Source of the DNA: JBMNRY01 sp050944915
Lineage (GTDB): Bacteria; Bacillota; Limnochordia; JAAZLZ01
Assembly: GCA_050944915.1 (NCBI GenBank)
Contig: JBMNRY010000048.1
Span: 1 to 15,296 of the forward strand
Direction: 5' to 3'
Length of the DNA: 15,296 nt
How positions within the stretch are numbered: the first letter of the stretch is position 1; each line of letters starts with the position of its first letter. Of this stretch, positions 1-7,910 are shown in pieces. The notes beneath the pieces were generated by a model. It was not told the origin of the DNA. It did no database searches and saw nothing but the letters and a program-made list of their open reading frames with translations. The position numbers were made by a program, and so were the translations under genes.

Positions 1-816
1 TTTCCCCGTTTCTTCATAGACGGCCCGTTGGATTTCATCGACCACTTGCTGACCATCCCGCGGGGCCAATTTCAGCATACCATCACTAGACATATTGCTG
101 CCCAAAAGCCCCCAATCGGAGCGCATCAGGCCCGAATTACAAATATCCTGGAGGGTAATACAATTGCTAAACACTTCTTTAAGAGCCCCTAGGGTGCGGT
201 GGCGCCGGTGGATATCGGCCACAATCACTCCATCCACCGAATAACGGGCGATGTGCTGGGGATTATTGGAAAAGATGATCTCGGGGGTGGCGCCCGTCTT
301 GGCGATCACCTCTTTGTAATATTGGACATAGTCGACTTTGGTAATGGGGTGAACGAAGGTATAACCGTTTAACATTTCCTGGGGGATATAATCCTCTTTC
401 AGATCGAGGGAGGCCAAGAAATCAAGTCCGATGGTTTGGTTGCCCACCTCATCGGCGGGGTAATTCAGTTGAACGATGACTTTGCCCTCGGGTACAGCCA
501 AAGCGATGCTTTCCAGGATCAGCGCGAAACGATTCCGGCTGGTGATGGGGAACAGAACACCGACGGTGGACTCAACGGATAGACCGAGTTTTTCCCGTAT
601 TTCCTGGGCCACATATTCGACGCTGACGATATTGCCCTGGACCCGGGCTACCACCGACTCGGTGATACATAAAACATCGCCATCGGCTAAAAGGCCATCT
701 TGGGCACAATCTCGGGCCCGCTTGACTATTTCTCCAACGAGATCGCTACCGGGCAGAAAAACTCCCATTTTGATGCCGAAGGCAGCAGGTCCGATATATG
801 AAGGTAAAGTTTTCAT
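1..816 (-). CDS. Coenzyme F420-0:L-glutamate ligase (CofE/FbiB)-like protein, 3' end outside window
   Basis: The ATG at 816 follows AGGAG with a 7-nt spacer, and 272 codons stay open to the window edge, so the C-terminus is missing. Near residue 40 it has a CofE-like signature, DGDVLCITESVVARVQGNIV, matching the family's GDVL(V/C)x(S/T)xxVxSKxEG strand. Later, DGVIVADIHRR sits where CofE proteins carry a metal-binding VI(I/V)TDT segment, so that region is divergent. True CofE adds glutamate to F420-0 using GTP and a divalent metal in the cytoplasm; whether this homolog makes F420 or modifies something else cannot be told. An in-frame ATG at 855 would add 13 residues but lacks a good ribosome binding site. 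It lies downstream of, and co-oriented with, the glycan operon, with a 340-bp gap and its own candidate promoter. Family fairly sure, substrate unknown. Confidence 0.62.
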   Translation of the reverse strand, partial: MKTLPSYIGPAAFGIKMGVFLPGSDLVGEIVKRARDCAQDGLLADGDVLCITESVVARVQGNIVSVEYVAQEIREKLGLSVESTVGVLFPITSRNRFALILESIALAVPEGKVIVQLNYPADEVGNQTIGLDFLASLDLKEDYIPQEMLNGYTFVHPITKVDYVQYYKEVIAKTGATPEIIFSNNPQHIARYSVDGVIVADIHRRHRTLGALKEVFSNCITLQDICNSGLMRSDWGLLGSNMSSDGMLKLAPRDGQQVVDEIQRAVYEETGK

Positions 817-1156
817 CTGAGCACTCCTATTGTCTTCTTTTTTCCCCCAGGTCATATTCGCCACCGACCTCAGGCCTCCTGCCCTCCGCCAAGCAGCTCC
901 GCCCTGGGAGACTACTAATCCCAGCTGGTGCTCCCCATTTCCCCTAAGTGTTCACCCCGCCGATTATACACCAAGATCCCCTTTCTGACTACCCATCAAG
1001 ATCAGAATTTTCCCCAGGATCTCACCATTGGGGAACATTTCTTACTTCCCTACAGCATCCAAATTCCCCTCTTCCTCAAGGATAATATACCCTAGTTTTG
1101 AACTAGCCTGTCCACCCTTCCAAGGGGCTCCCGCCGGGAAATGGCATCCCCCAGGA
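817..1156. other. 340-bp gene-free stretch with a structured leader
   Basis: I see no credible gene here. Read on the minus strand, the part downstream of the candidate promoter is GC-rich and can fold: CTGGGA and TCCCAG (about 904-924) form a 6-bp stem with a 9-nt loop, nested between CAGCT and AGCTG. Further upstream a palindrome, CTAGTT-TTG-AACTAG, lies at 1092-1106 and could be an operator or a weak hairpin behind the glycan operon. No U-rich terminator and no riboswitch class I recognise. Confidence 0.35.
963..991 (-). promoter_or_regulatory. Candidate sigma-A promoter for the F420 ligase-like gene
   Basis: On the minus strand a perfect TATAAT (968-963) is preceded, after 17 bp, by TAGTCA (991-986; 4 of 6 matches to TTGACA). 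A transcript starting near 955 would have a leader of about 140 nt before the ATG at 816. Based on consensus match only. Confidence 0.45.
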
Positions 1157-2161
1157 CTAGTCTCCCTGACCGGAACCTTGATAAAGGGCAATGGTGCGGT
1201 CGACCATGACCTTTAAGCTAAAATATTCCTCAGCGATGCGTCGAGCTTCCCGTTGAAGGGGGGGAATCCGGGTCGGATCCTGGGTCAACTCCCGGATTTC
1301 CCGCACAAGACGGCTGATGACCGGCCGCTGTAAAGGATACTGGGGAAAGGCATCGAGGATGAGGCCTGACTTGATTTTTTCTTCCGTCACCCGGCCTCCA
1401 TAACCATAGCCCAAAAGCATACCGATATTCCCACAGGCCATGGCCTCCCGCAAAGATCGGCTGTGGGCGAAGACCATATGGCTTCTTCGAAGAACATCGA
1501 CGGGACGATCCTGCCAACCGAGCAAGGGTATGTTTTTCAAAGGCCAGCCGGGGCTGCCTAAGGCCCGCAGGGAGACGTTAGTCGGCAGGAAAGGAGCACT
1601 CCCATCGAGGGCCCTTAATCCTTTGACCAATTTACCATCGACCCGACCATACCAAAGGATCTCGATCCGTTCAGGTACCTCCAATGCCGCCGGCGCAGGA
1701 TAATCGGTCAGATCGATGCCGTTTTCGATGATCGAGACCTTGAAGGGGGAAGCGGAAGAAGCCTGGGCCGGCCCCACGGCGATGATCCCCTGGGCCTCCC
1801 GGAGGACATCCCGAAAATAGCGGGACCATCTAAAGACACTATGCAAAGTGACCACAAAGGGTACTTTCCGGGCCCGACTAACCTGGCAGGTGGGGAAAAA
1901 ACCAAGGAAGGAATGGGCGTGGAGCAAGTGGGGTCGGTGCTCTTCCACCAAGGCTTCCAATTCTCGCCGGGTGGAAAAATAATCATAGGGCACCGGGGCC
2001 ATGGTGGCCAGCAGTGGCCCCGGATTCTCCTCGATAAACTCCCGGGTCTGTTGGAAGGCCAGGCGAACATCCCAACCCCGCCTGTTTAATTCCCGAGCCA
2101 AATCCCGGACATGGGTGAAAAGGCCACTCCGGCAAACGACGGAAATCATCAGGACCCGCAA
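1157..2161 (-). CDS. GT4-family glycosyltransferase
   Basis: 334 residues with the GT-B fold pattern of GT4 retaining glycosyltransferases, which move a sugar from a nucleotide-sugar to a growing glycan at the inner face of the membrane. Visible signs are an N-terminal Rossmann strand (MRVLMISVVCRSGLFTHVRDLA), LLHAHS near residue 80, ENGID at 146-150 and SLREAMACG at 236-244, the position of the family's donor-binding E-x7-E region, although the second glutamate is not obvious. No signal peptide or TM segment. The start is TTG at 2161, preceded by GGAGGTGA with a 6-nt spacer; that site overlaps the stop of the pyruvyl transferase gene, which argues for coupled translation. It is the last gene of the three-gene operon. 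Sugar donor and acceptor are unknown. Confidence 0.85.
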   Translation of the reverse strand: MRVLMISVVCRSGLFTHVRDLARELNRRGWDVRLAFQQTREFIEENPGPLLATMAPVPYDYFSTRRELEALVEEHRPHLLHAHSFLGFFPTCQVSRARKVPFVVTLHSVFRWSRYFRDVLREAQGIIAVGPAQASSASPFKVSIIENGIDLTDYPAPAALEVPERIEILWYGRVDGKLVKGLRALDGSAPFLPTNVSLRALGSPGWPLKNIPLLGWQDRPVDVLRRSHMVFAHSRSLREAMACGNIGMLLGYGYGGRVTEEKIKSGLILDAFPQYPLQRPVISRLVREIRELTQDPTRIPPLQREARRIAEEYFSLKVMVDRTIALYQGSGQGD

Positions 2162-2167
2162 AGGTGG

Positions 2168-3271
2168 TCACCTCCCCGCTGCCAGCAAAGTCCCCATCCT
2201 TTCCAGAAGGCGATCCAGCCTTTGCCGATAGCTACCACCCTTGCTTATCAGTTTGGTCCTGTAATCATCGCCCTTTTGGCTCAACATGACTATCTTCTCC
2301 GTCAACGCCTCGGCCAGGTCCTCCGCATCGAAGGGTACCACCAGCTCCAGACAATCCAAAGAAGCAGCGAAGTCAAAGGATTTGGATCGATAGGCCAAGC
2401 TGATAAAGGGACAACCTAGGGCGGCCGAAAAGACATTCCCGTGGAGCTTCATGTTGATGGAAAGACTGCTTTGTTGGTATATATTAACTAATTCCCGCCT
2501 TGTGGGCACCCGATCCAGGAGACGAACTTGACCACATGCCTTGGCCAAAGCCCGACAAGCGGGTAAGTCTTTGTCCCACAGGGGATAGATGAGGAAGGTG
2601 AAAGGATCCTGTAATTCCTTCAGTACCCGTGCTAATTGGGCTCCCACCGCCCCTTCATCACCACCATAGACCCGGTTAAAGGCGGTACCCCAATTGACGG
2701 CGACCATAGGTTTCGACGAGGCCAAAAGATGGCCCAAATCCTGGGGAGGTTTTTGCCCCGACGGGGCCAGCAATAGCCCGGGATCGCCACAAATATCTAT
2801 GGCCGGGTGGGTGACCCCGATGGTGTCTAAGAAACCAACGGTATAGGGGCCCCGCAAACCGATGGCGTCAACCTTGCCCACACACTGACGCAAGGCATAT
2901 GCAGTATCGGGATCAAAATTAAAAGGGTCAAGCCTTCCTCCCTGCTGTAGAATCTTCAGTTCCTCAAGGGATAATCCATCATGTCCCGAACCCCAAATGG
3001 CCGTGGGGATGCCTTGTTGTTGGGCCAGGACCAAAGGACGAAGATAAAGGGGCTCGATGAGGGATCCAGCTCCTAAAACCACCAGATGGGGCCGCCGCTG
3101 CCATAACTGATATTCATCGAAGTCGGTGGGAGGAAACAGGGCAGTGACCGTCAAATCAATGCCCTGCCCCTGGGCCTTTTCCGTAATCTTTTCCACGAAC
3201 AGATCCTGACAGAGATCATCGCCTAGATTACCAAATCCAACCCAACCGATGTAGAGGATATGCCTTTTCAT
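2168..3271 (-). CDS. Polysaccharide pyruvyl transferase family protein (CsaB-like)
   Basis: 367 residues, usual for the family. It should move pyruvate from phosphoenolpyruvate onto a sugar to form a pyruvate ketal, giving the glycan a negative charge. The start has the family's GxGNxGDD glycine-rich loop (IGWVGFGNLGDDLCQ, residues 8-22). The C-terminal half has SINMKLHGNVFSAALGCP (271-288, H277 in the conserved LHG) followed by AYRSKSFDF, the classic (R/K)xHxxxxAxxxGxPxxxxxYxxK block. In Gram-positive bacteria CsaB pyruvylates secondary cell wall polymers that anchor SLH-domain proteins; whether that applies here is inference. The ATG overlaps the upstream stop as ATGA (3268-3271), and only 6 bp separate its stop from the next start. 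Confidence 0.9.
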   Translation of the reverse strand: MKRHILYIGWVGFGNLGDDLCQDLFVEKITEKAQGQGIDLTVTALFPPTDFDEYQLWQRRPHLVVLGAGSLIEPLYLRPLVLAQQQGIPTAIWGSGHDGLSLEELKILQQGGRLDPFNFDPDTAYALRQCVGKVDAIGLRGPYTVGFLDTIGVTHPAIDICGDPGLLLAPSGQKPPQDLGHLLASSKPMVAVNWGTAFNRVYGGDEGAVGAQLARVLKELQDPFTFLIYPLWDKDLPACRALAKACGQVRLLDRVPTRRELVNIYQQSSLSINMKLHGNVFSAALGCPFISLAYRSKSFDFAASLDCLELVVPFDAEDLAEALTEKIVMLSQKGDDYRTKLISKGGSYRQRLDRLLERMGTLLAAGR

Positions 3272-5238
3272 TGCCCTGCCCCCTGGGAACTGGCTTCCAA
3301 CTGTTTGCGCAATCCATAATACTCCTTGGAACGCTGATCGGCATGATCCCGGTAATAGTAATAGGCTTTACGTAGATTTTGCACATGGAAGCCTTGGGTG
3401 ATGGCCCGAGCTACATACTCGTAATCTTCTGCGCCCTTCATGAATTCCGTTAACCCGCCAATCTTTTCCAGAACCTGCCGCCGGAAGAGGAGGGAACCGA
3501 AACAAACACAATGCTTCCCTTCCCGATAATTGGCGATGATGGCGTGATCATAACTGACTAAATAGGCCTTTCGTCGTTGGTTCGGGTCCTGGGTAAAGAC
3601 CTCATAGTTGGTGCCCACCAGGCTGTAATCGGGATTGAGCTGTAAGAATTCCATTTGGGCTTGAAGGCGCTCAGGATGGCTAAGATCATCGGCGTCATGG
3701 TTCGCGATGAATTGACCGCTGCTGAGGAAATAAGCGATGGATTGGGCCCATGCAAAACCGGTATTTCTAGGCAAGGGGTGGTAAATGAGCCGTAAAGCCC
3801 TCTCCTGGGCCACCCTATTTTGCCACTTTTCCACCACCTGGGCCGTATTATCCGTCGAACCATCATCGACGACGATGATCTCTAATGGTCGATAGGTTTG
3901 CTCTACCAACCCCGCTAGGCATTGTTGGAGATAAGGGCCTTGGTTGTAGGCGGGAATGGCCACACTGACCAAAGGTTTATCCTCCAAGTTCCCCTGGAGG
4001 ACCTTGACGGGAGGAGCTTTAGCTTTTTCCTGGACGGGGGGCAAATCCTCGGTGGGGGTTACTGCGGCCCAATAGGAGGCCGTTGCCACCGTTCCTTGTT
4101 CGATTAGATCGATATAGAGTTTTTCCACGCTGGCAGCGATCTTTTCGCTGGCGAAGTTTTCCTGGACCCATCGCCGACCCCGCTCTCCCAAACCACCGTG
4201 TTCTAGTAGATATAACAGATCTTCGCGGAATTGGCGGGCCGATAGGGGCATGATGTAGTCGTGATCCCCGAGGTACTTCTCCCAAGCCAAGGGTAAGCTC
4301 TCTTCCGTTAAAGGTCCAAAGTAGCCGGCATTTCCCGCCCCAAGAACCGGTACTTGACAGCTGAGGGCTTCCAGGGCTACTCGGGCGGTGCCGACCACCA
4401 CATCACTGGCTTGGTAAGCTTCCAAGGGATTAAGCATGGCGCCGGCGGAAAGGATCAGTTCCTTGTCGTGGTTTCGGTTGATCTGGTTGGCGAGTCCCAA
4501 AACGAAGGGACTGTCGGGGCCGCTGCCGACGATTACTAAACGCAGGGGATGGGTGTCCGCCAACTGGTCGACGACCTCCATGGCCGTCTCGATAACCCTG
4601 GTTTTCCCCCAGGCGATGCGGCTGCAGACGGTGATCAGCTTTTCTTCCCCGCTGATCCCATATTGTTGGCGAAAGTCATTATCCCTGGATCCAGGTACAA
4701 AAACATCTGTATCGATGCCGTTGGGAATCACCGAGATCTCCCGGCGGGACAAACCGATCCGCCGTTGCAGCCAGGCGGCCACCGGTAGACTCACTGCGAT
4801 GACCTGATTGCAGGACTCCAAATAGGTCTGGAGCCGCCGCCAAGGATAGAACATGCCGTGGACCGTCATCACCAGGGGAAGTAAGGTTTCCTGGGCTATT
4901 TGGGCGCCGATCTTCAATCCTGCGATAAAATGGGCATGGATGAGTTGGATATCGTACTTTTTGATAATCTGCCGGACCCGTCTTAATAAACCTGTATAAT
5001 CAGTATACAGGGGGTTATCGCTCTTAAAGGGTAAATGTTCGATCGGTGCCCCCGTAGCAGCGAACAAATCGCTGAAGAATCCTCCGTTGGTGCCGATGAC
5101 GATTTGATGGCCGCGGGCGATGAGTTCTTTGGCTAGGGTATAAACATAAGTCTCTGTTCCTCCTAATGCTAGAGAGTCGACCAGCATGAGGATCCTCATC
5201 TGGGGCACATCCTTGTGGCCTTGCAGCGCAGCAACCAT
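3268..5238 (-). CDS. Bifunctional glycosyltransferase: GT4 domain fused to GT2 domain
   Basis: About 656 residues, twice the length of a single glycosyltransferase. Residues 14-385 are a GT4 domain: LGGTETYVYTLAKELIARGH, VIPNGID, then the donor-binding stretch ALEALSCQVPVLGAGNAGYFG. A proline/lysine-rich linker (about 390-420) leads to a GT2 domain (about 421-635) with VSVAIPAYNQGPYL, IIVVDDGSTDNT (DDGS at 458-461) and the metal-binding HDADDLSHPERL (DADD at 515-518), and a C-terminal AEDYEY acidic block. One protein could thus add two successive sugars, one by each mechanism. Start: the ATG at 5238 has GGAGG 8 nt upstream; an in-frame ATG at 5253 has only GAGG at 3 nt and is less likely. First gene of the glycan operon, translationally coupled to the pyruvyl transferase. 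No TM segments. Confidence 0.9.
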   Translation of the reverse strand: MVAALQGHKDVPQMRILMLVDSLALGGTETYVYTLAKELIARGHQIVIGTNGGFFSDLFAATGAPIEHLPFKSDNPLYTDYTGLLRRVRQIIKKYDIQLIHAHFIAGLKIGAQIAQETLLPLVMTVHGMFYPWRRLQTYLESCNQVIAVSLPVAAWLQRRIGLSRREISVIPNGIDTDVFVPGSRDNDFRQQYGISGEEKLITVCSRIAWGKTRVIETAMEVVDQLADTHPLRLVIVGSGPDSPFVLGLANQINRNHDKELILSAGAMLNPLEAYQASDVVVGTARVALEALSCQVPVLGAGNAGYFGPLTEESLPLAWEKYLGDHDYIMPLSARQFREDLLYLLEHGGLGERGRRWVQENFASEKIAASVEKLYIDLIEQGTVATASYWAAVTPTEDLPPVQEKAKAPPVKVLQGNLEDKPLVSVAIPAYNQGPYLQQCLAGLVEQTYRPLEIIVVDDGSTDNTAQVVEKWQNRVAQERALRLIYHPLPRNTGFAWAQSIAYFLSSGQFIANHDADDLSHPERLQAQMEFLQLNPDYSLVGTNYEVFTQDPNQRRKAYLVSYDHAIIANYREGKHCVCFGSLLFRRQVLEKIGGLTEFMKGAEDYEYVARAITQGFHVQNLRKAYYYYRDHADQRSKEYYGLRKQLEASSQGAGQ

Positions 5239-5440
5239 ATGACTAACCTCCATTTGCCTCGTTTATCTATAGACTACGCGGCCAGCCTTCGGATGTTGTT
5301 AACCGAAATTCCTACCCTGACCATATGAGGAGTACTTTCCTAGATCACATTTACCGGAAGCCCATATGATAACAATGGACCGGGTAATAGGGAGGGGTGA
5401 AGAGACCCCGGTCGCCGACCGCTGGGATGATGACAACAAA

Positions 5441-5478
5441 AAGGCAAGACAGGGACCCCGCAGGTCCATGCTTGCCTT
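5441..5478 (-). terminator. Rho-independent terminator-like hairpin upstream of the glycan operon
   Basis: AAGGCAAG (5441-5448) and CTTGCCTT (5471-5478) are perfect inverted repeats. Inside, GGACC (5453-5457) and GGTCC (5463-5467) pair around a 5-nt loop. Read on the minus strand the stem is followed by TTTTTGTTG, a proper U-tract, so it would stop leftward transcription before the glycan operon. On the plus strand the same hairpin sits directly before the AAGGAGG ribosome binding site of the miniprotein gene and could affect its translation. Confidence 0.6.
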
Positions 5479-5492
5479 AAGGAGGTAACAAT

Positions 5493-5615
5493 ATGGCTTA
5501 TCCAAGCAATGGGGAATACGATCAGATCCGGCAAATGTTAATCGCCGTCTTGATCATGCAGTTCCTCACCGTCATCGGTATCTTTGTCCTTCTTTTCGGC
5601 ACCCTGGGAACCTAA
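5493..5615 (+). CDS. 40-residue single-pass membrane miniprotein
   Basis: ATG at 5493 is preceded by a perfect AAGGAGG with a 7-nt spacer, one of the best ribosome binding sites in the window; TAA at 5613-5615. The peptide begins MAYPSNGEYDQIRQMLIAVL, then a hydrophobic segment of about 20 residues (roughly 14-36, LIAVLIMQFLTVIGIFVLLF), ending GTLGT. It is short, polar at the N-terminus and has one TM helix, with no signal-peptidase-like site. The function is not recognised. It stands alone on the plus strand between two leftward operons; a GC-rich hairpin follows the stop. The ribosome binding site, hydrophobic pattern and terminator together make a real gene likely. Confidence 0.72.
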   Translation: MAYPSNGEYDQIRQMLIAVLIMQFLTVIGIFVLLFGTLGT

Positions 5616-5624
5616 TGCTGACCT

Positions 5625-5652
5625 GGGGGAAGGGATAGTCTCCCCTTCCCCC
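5625..5652. terminator. Bidirectional terminator between convergent genes
   Basis: GGGGGAAGGG (5625-5634) and CCCTTCCCCC (5643-5652) form a perfect 10-bp stem with an 8-nt loop. It lies 9 bp after the miniprotein stop and 9 bp after the P-II-like gene stop on the other strand. The U-tracts are weak on both sides, so stem strength and position carry the call. Confidence 0.7.
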
Positions 5653-5661
5653 TATTGGCAA

Positions 5662-6336
5662 TTATTCCTCTCCCTGGAGGCCGTAGGTTTGAAGGACCGA
5701 CTGGACAAAGATAATTCCTTTACCCGGCTCATCGATTTGCAACCCACTCCGAACGGCCTGGACGATGGCCTCTGTTCCATCGGTTGGAGCTAAAATCAAT
5801 ACGATTTCCTTTTCCGGTTCGATTTCGATATGGAACACCTTGGTCTTTTCCTGGTCACCGGCCCCCCTAGCGTTAATGACCGTGCCTCCCCGGGCACCGG
5901 CCGCCTTGGCAGCCTCCATCACTTGGGACCCTTTACCCCGGTCTACTACTACGAAAATGGCATTATACATATTCTCAGTTGCCCCCCCGTTCCCGGCCTG
6001 TTTTAATGCCCATTCTTGTCCATCACCGATGAGGTTTGTCAGAGGCATAGCAAAGGCGATACCATGACTGGGTTTGTCCATGTGGAAAGAATTGTTGACT
6101 TCTTCCAAGGTTTGTTTAGCGGCCCCTTCCTCAGCGATGAGAATAACTAGCTCTTGCCGTATATCGGTCAAGTCGAATAATTTTAACCACCGATTTTCCG
6201 CGGTACCCCGGGCCAGGACGATGGTTCCGCCTGAAACACCCTTTTCCCTGGCGATCTGTAAAACCCTGCCAGCTTTACCGCAGCTAACGATTACACAGAC
6301 TAAAACCAACCGTTGGCCATCGGAGTTAATACTCAC
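5662..6336 (-). CDS. Tandem P-II-like regulatory protein (two P-II domains)
   Basis: About 224 residues, twice the roughly 110 of GlnB/GlnK. Each half holds a P-II-like unit: VLQIAREKGVSGGTIVLARG ending near DKPSHGIAFAMPL, and VMEAAKAAGARGGTVINARG ending near DEPGKGIIFVQSV. The shared G-(V/A)-x-GGT-x(3)-ARG block and the closing (D/E)xPxxGI(A/I)F strand show an internal duplication. P-II proteins bind ATP/ADP and small effectors and usually control a transporter or enzyme. No Tyr of the classic uridylylated T-loop is evident. Starts: GTG 6336 and TTG 6339 lie 9 and 6 nt after AGGAGG; a TTG at 6342 is too close. The gene overlaps the DUF1538 gene by 11 nt, so the two are translationally coupled and the membrane protein is the obvious partner. 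Confidence 0.82.
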   Translation of the reverse strand: MSINSDGQRLVLVCVIVSCGKAGRVLQIAREKGVSGGTIVLARGTAENRWLKLFDLTDIRQELVILIAEEGAAKQTLEEVNNSFHMDKPSHGIAFAMPLTNLIGDGQEWALKQAGNGGATENMYNAIFVVVDRGKGSQVMEAAKAAGARGGTVINARGAGDQEKTKVFHIEIEPEKEIVLILAPTDGTEAIVQAVRSGLQIDEPGKGIIFVQSVLQTYGLQGEE

Positions 6337-7828
6337 CAACAATCCCCTCCTCTTTTCGGGCCGCCCTCTGATAAAGAAATCCCATGGTCTGCAAGGTAAG
6401 CACTGGAGCCATAAACACCAAGGCGATCATGCCAAAACCATCGGCCAGCATATTGGCCCCGGGAAAGGCACTGGCGGCTCCTTGGACGAAGGCTAACAGA
6501 AAGGTCGCCGTTAAGGGTCCAGTAGCTACTCCTCCCGCATCGAAGGCCATACCCACAAACAGTTCGGGAACGAAATGCATTATCGTCAAGGCTAAAATAT
6601 AACCAGGTAACAGGTAATGCCACAATTGGAGTCCCGGTACAACAAGGCGTAGAGCCGCGAGGGCGATCGCGCCACCGACCCCAATGGAAAGGGCCCAGAG
6701 CACCCACTTTCTTTTAACCGCCCCACTAGTCACATCTTCAACTTGCTGAGTAAGAACGCTGACTGCCGGTTCGGCCAAGATGGTCAAAAAACCGAGGACG
6801 AAAGCAGCCGTGATTAACCAACTTTTGGAATCTAGTGAGGCCAAACGATATCCGATGGCACTACCTACTTCCATAAACCCACCGTTAACAGCGACGAGGA
6901 AAATGATCAAACCTAAGAGTGTGAAGATGAAACCTTTGAACATCCGTCTGAAGGCCCGCTCTTCCAAACGCAAAAGGAACTTTTGCAACAGCAAGGAGAC
7001 GATCAAGATCGGTGAAAGGATGATGAAACTATCCCGCAAAGCGGCGGGCAGGATAGCCAGGAAAGGTCCCACCAAGGAGTTGCTTTGGACAGCAAGGGGT
7101 TCTAAAGGTACCGTCGCGTATTCCCGAGCACCCATAAGGATGTTTAGGGTCATCACCGAAAGAATGGTCCCCAAAGAAGCGATGGCGACGAGACCGAAAC
7201 TATCTTGTTCCGAAGCCACACTATCCTCCCTCAATCCCGAAACACCTAGGGCTAAAGCGAGAATAAAAGGTACGGCGATAATACCTGTTGCTGCCCCCGA
7301 GGCGTCGAAAGCGATGGAGAAGAACTCTGGCGAAACAAAGAGGGATAAGATGGTAATTACAGCGTAAGTAATCAACAAAAAAGTGCGTAGGGAAACATCG
7401 TAGACGATCCGCAGAAAGCCTAAGGCCACCATGATCCCCAAGCCTAAGGGTGCCACCACTAGGATCACTGTCCTAGGTATTTGGGCTGTAGTGACCAGCT
7501 CGATCTGGTCGGCTAAGACCAACAGGCCCGGTTCCGCAATCGAAACGAGGAAGCCGAGGACGATACCGGCTCCGAGGACGACGGGTAACCGATTGGTTTT
7601 GACTAGGGCGCTACCCGTTTGACTGCCCAGGGGGGTAATCCCCAAGTCGACTCCTATATGGAACAGGGATAGGCCAATAATAAGTAAAATCGCCCCTAGC
7701 ATAAACCTCAGGATAGCTGCCCCATCTAAGGGGACTAAGGTAAAATGAAGCACTAAAACAAAAATGACGATGGGAACGACTGCCGAAATATTATCCTTTA
7801 GTTTACCCACGAGGATATTCAGTGTCAC
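6326..7828 (-). CDS. DUF1538 family integral membrane protein, internally duplicated
   Basis: About 500 residues, strongly hydrophobic, with roughly a dozen TM segments. It consists of two homologous halves: GFLVSIAEP (about 92-100) with FDASGAATG (about 174-182), and GFLTILAEP (about 346-354) with FDAGGVATG (about 429-437). Such inverted or tandem halves with an acidic FDAxGxATG motif resemble secondary transporters, and DUF1538 is thought to be a transporter family; the substrate is not known. A soluble, basic stretch (LRLEERAFRRMFK) joins the halves. The start is taken as GTG 7828, with AAGG 6 nt before it; GTG 7834 and TTG 7831 are also in frame. It is the first gene of a two-gene operon with the P-II-like gene. 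Confidence 0.85.
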   Translation of the reverse strand: MTLNILVGKLKDNISAVVPIVIFVLVLHFTLVPLDGAAILRFMLGAILLIIGLSLFHIGVDLGITPLGSQTGSALVKTNRLPVVLGAGIVLGFLVSIAEPGLLVLADQIELVTTAQIPRTVILVVAPLGLGIMVALGFLRIVYDVSLRTFLLITYAVITILSLFVSPEFFSIAFDASGAATGIIAVPFILALALGVSGLREDSVASEQDSFGLVAIASLGTILSVMTLNILMGAREYATVPLEPLAVQSNSLVGPFLAILPAALRDSFIILSPILIVSLLLQKFLLRLEERAFRRMFKGFIFTLLGLIIFLVAVNGGFMEVGSAIGYRLASLDSKSWLITAAFVLGFLTILAEPAVSVLTQQVEDVTSGAVKRKWVLWALSIGVGGAIALAALRLVVPGLQLWHYLLPGYILALTIMHFVPELFVGMAFDAGGVATGPLTATFLLAFVQGAASAFPGANMLADGFGMIALVFMAPVLTLQTMGFLYQRAARKEEGIVGEY

Positions 7829-7910
7829 CAACACCCTTCTCTATTAAACTGGCAAGTTTTTGCGCACCGTAGTCGGCCAAAAACTCTTTCCCGGCTTCAA
7901 ACCAGAACAT
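7803..7910 (-). CDS. Possible 35-residue leader ORF overlapping the DUF1538 start
   Basis: ATG 7910 opens 35 codons starting MFWFEAGKEFLADYGAQKLA, ending in TAA at 7803, 26 nt inside the DUF1538 gene. The composition is protein-like and helical, but the nearest strong Shine-Dalgarno (GGAGGTG, 7937-7931) is 20 nt away, too far. It overlaps the end of an eight-codon TTG-started ORF at 7897-7923. It could be a regulatory leader peptide or chance. Confidence 0.22.
   Translation of the reverse strand: MFWFEAGKEFLADYGAQKLASLIEKGVGDTEYPRG

Noticed and set aside
476..820. A 114-codon plus-strand open frame
   Set aside because: It is antisense to the F420 ligase-like gene, whose minus-strand reading shows a recognisable family signature and a ribosome binding site.
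6780..7367. A 195-codon plus-strand open frame
   Set aside because: It lies wholly opposite the DUF1538 gene, is Lys/Arg-rich and repetitive in the way antisense frames of hydrophobic genes are, and has no ribosome binding site.
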